21,724 nt of DNA, from assembly GCA_013362835.1 (NCBI GenBank), contig JABFVJ010000388.1, forward strand, positions 1 to 21,724, in the 5' to 3' direction. Each line of letters begins with the position of its first letter. The stretch's first letter is position 1. This document shows, in pieces, positions 21,669 to 21,724 of the stretch. Below the pieces are notes generated by a model. That model did not search any database. It saw nothing but the letters and a program-made list of their open reading frames with translations, and was not told where the DNA came from. This DNA comes from Nonomuraea sp. (GTDB lineage: Bacteria > Actinomycetota > Actinomycetes > Streptosporangiales > Streptosporangiaceae). The translations under genes were made by a program, and so were the position numbers.

Positions 21669-21724
21669 GTTGTCTCAGGATGCGAGATAGTAGGACATCC
21701 AACGAGACGGCGGGGTAGTGTTGA
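21669..21724 (+). promoter_or_regulatory. Probable upstream region of the next gene
   Basis: Immediately after the serA terminator comes TCTC, seven bases, GAGA (21673-21687), a short inverted repeat, then AT-containing sequence (GATAGT at 21686-21691) that could hold a -10 box. The gene it would serve lies beyond the window; I cannot identify it. Confidence 0.3.

Noticed and set aside
1..21724. Mobile element, prophage or horizontally acquired island
   Set aside because: No transposase, integrase, terminal repeats, tRNA target or clear base-composition shift; the genes share uniform GC-rich codon use.

Overview
The window looks like chromosomal DNA from a high-GC actinomycete. It has very GC-rich third codon positions, GTG and TTG starts, many four-base stop/start overlaps, short promoters placed directly in front of ATG codons, a Tat-type lipoprotein, and DUF1707-FHA and PadR families. 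A Streptosporangiales member (Nonomuraea-like) is a guess from general style only. I see no tRNA, rRNA, CRISPR array, integrase, transposase or attachment site.

Layout. (1) 69-2980: two genes on the minus strand (DUF899 thioredoxin-like, DUF1275 membrane protein) diverge from a PadR regulator plus siderophore-interacting flavoprotein pair that resembles E. coli YqjI/YqjH; a palindrome lies in the shared promoter. (2) 3023-4383: a stand-alone methionine aminopeptidase under a large operator-like palindrome, then an 89-residue secreted protein of unknown function with its own ribosome binding site and terminator. (3) 4405-11238: an apparent nucleobase-related block. An adenine-deaminase-like enzyme diverges from a PucR regulator; the PucR gene overlaps tail to tail with a metal amidohydrolase; the amidohydrolase diverges from a four-gene NMT1/THI5-type ABC importer (Tat lipoprotein binding protein, ATPase and two different permeases) with all its stops and starts overlapping. 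(4) 11519-13702: an S13-family D-Ala-D-Ala carboxypeptidase and a DUF1707-FHA protein on the minus strand. (5) 13755-17521: a second PadR gene, transcribed away from the FHA gene, in a translationally coupled operon with an ABC ATPase and a large FtsX-type permease, a typical self-regulated export cassette. (6) 17481-19761: a GPH/MFS_2 symporter and an SseB-like protein on the minus strand. (7) 19934-21668: serA with a palindromic promoter and a strong terminator, then the first bases of another promoter region.

The most interesting part is block 3. Regulator, two hydrolases and a two-permease importer together suggest uptake and deamination or hydrolysis of a purine-like or other N-heterocyclic compound whose identity is not evident; no TPP riboswitch is visible to argue for thiamine precursors. 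A second theme is the number of genes (at least four, perhaps seven) whose likely -10 box lies 6-9 bases before the start codon with no Shine-Dalgarno sequence, implying leaderless mRNAs; most of them encode regulators or signalling proteins.
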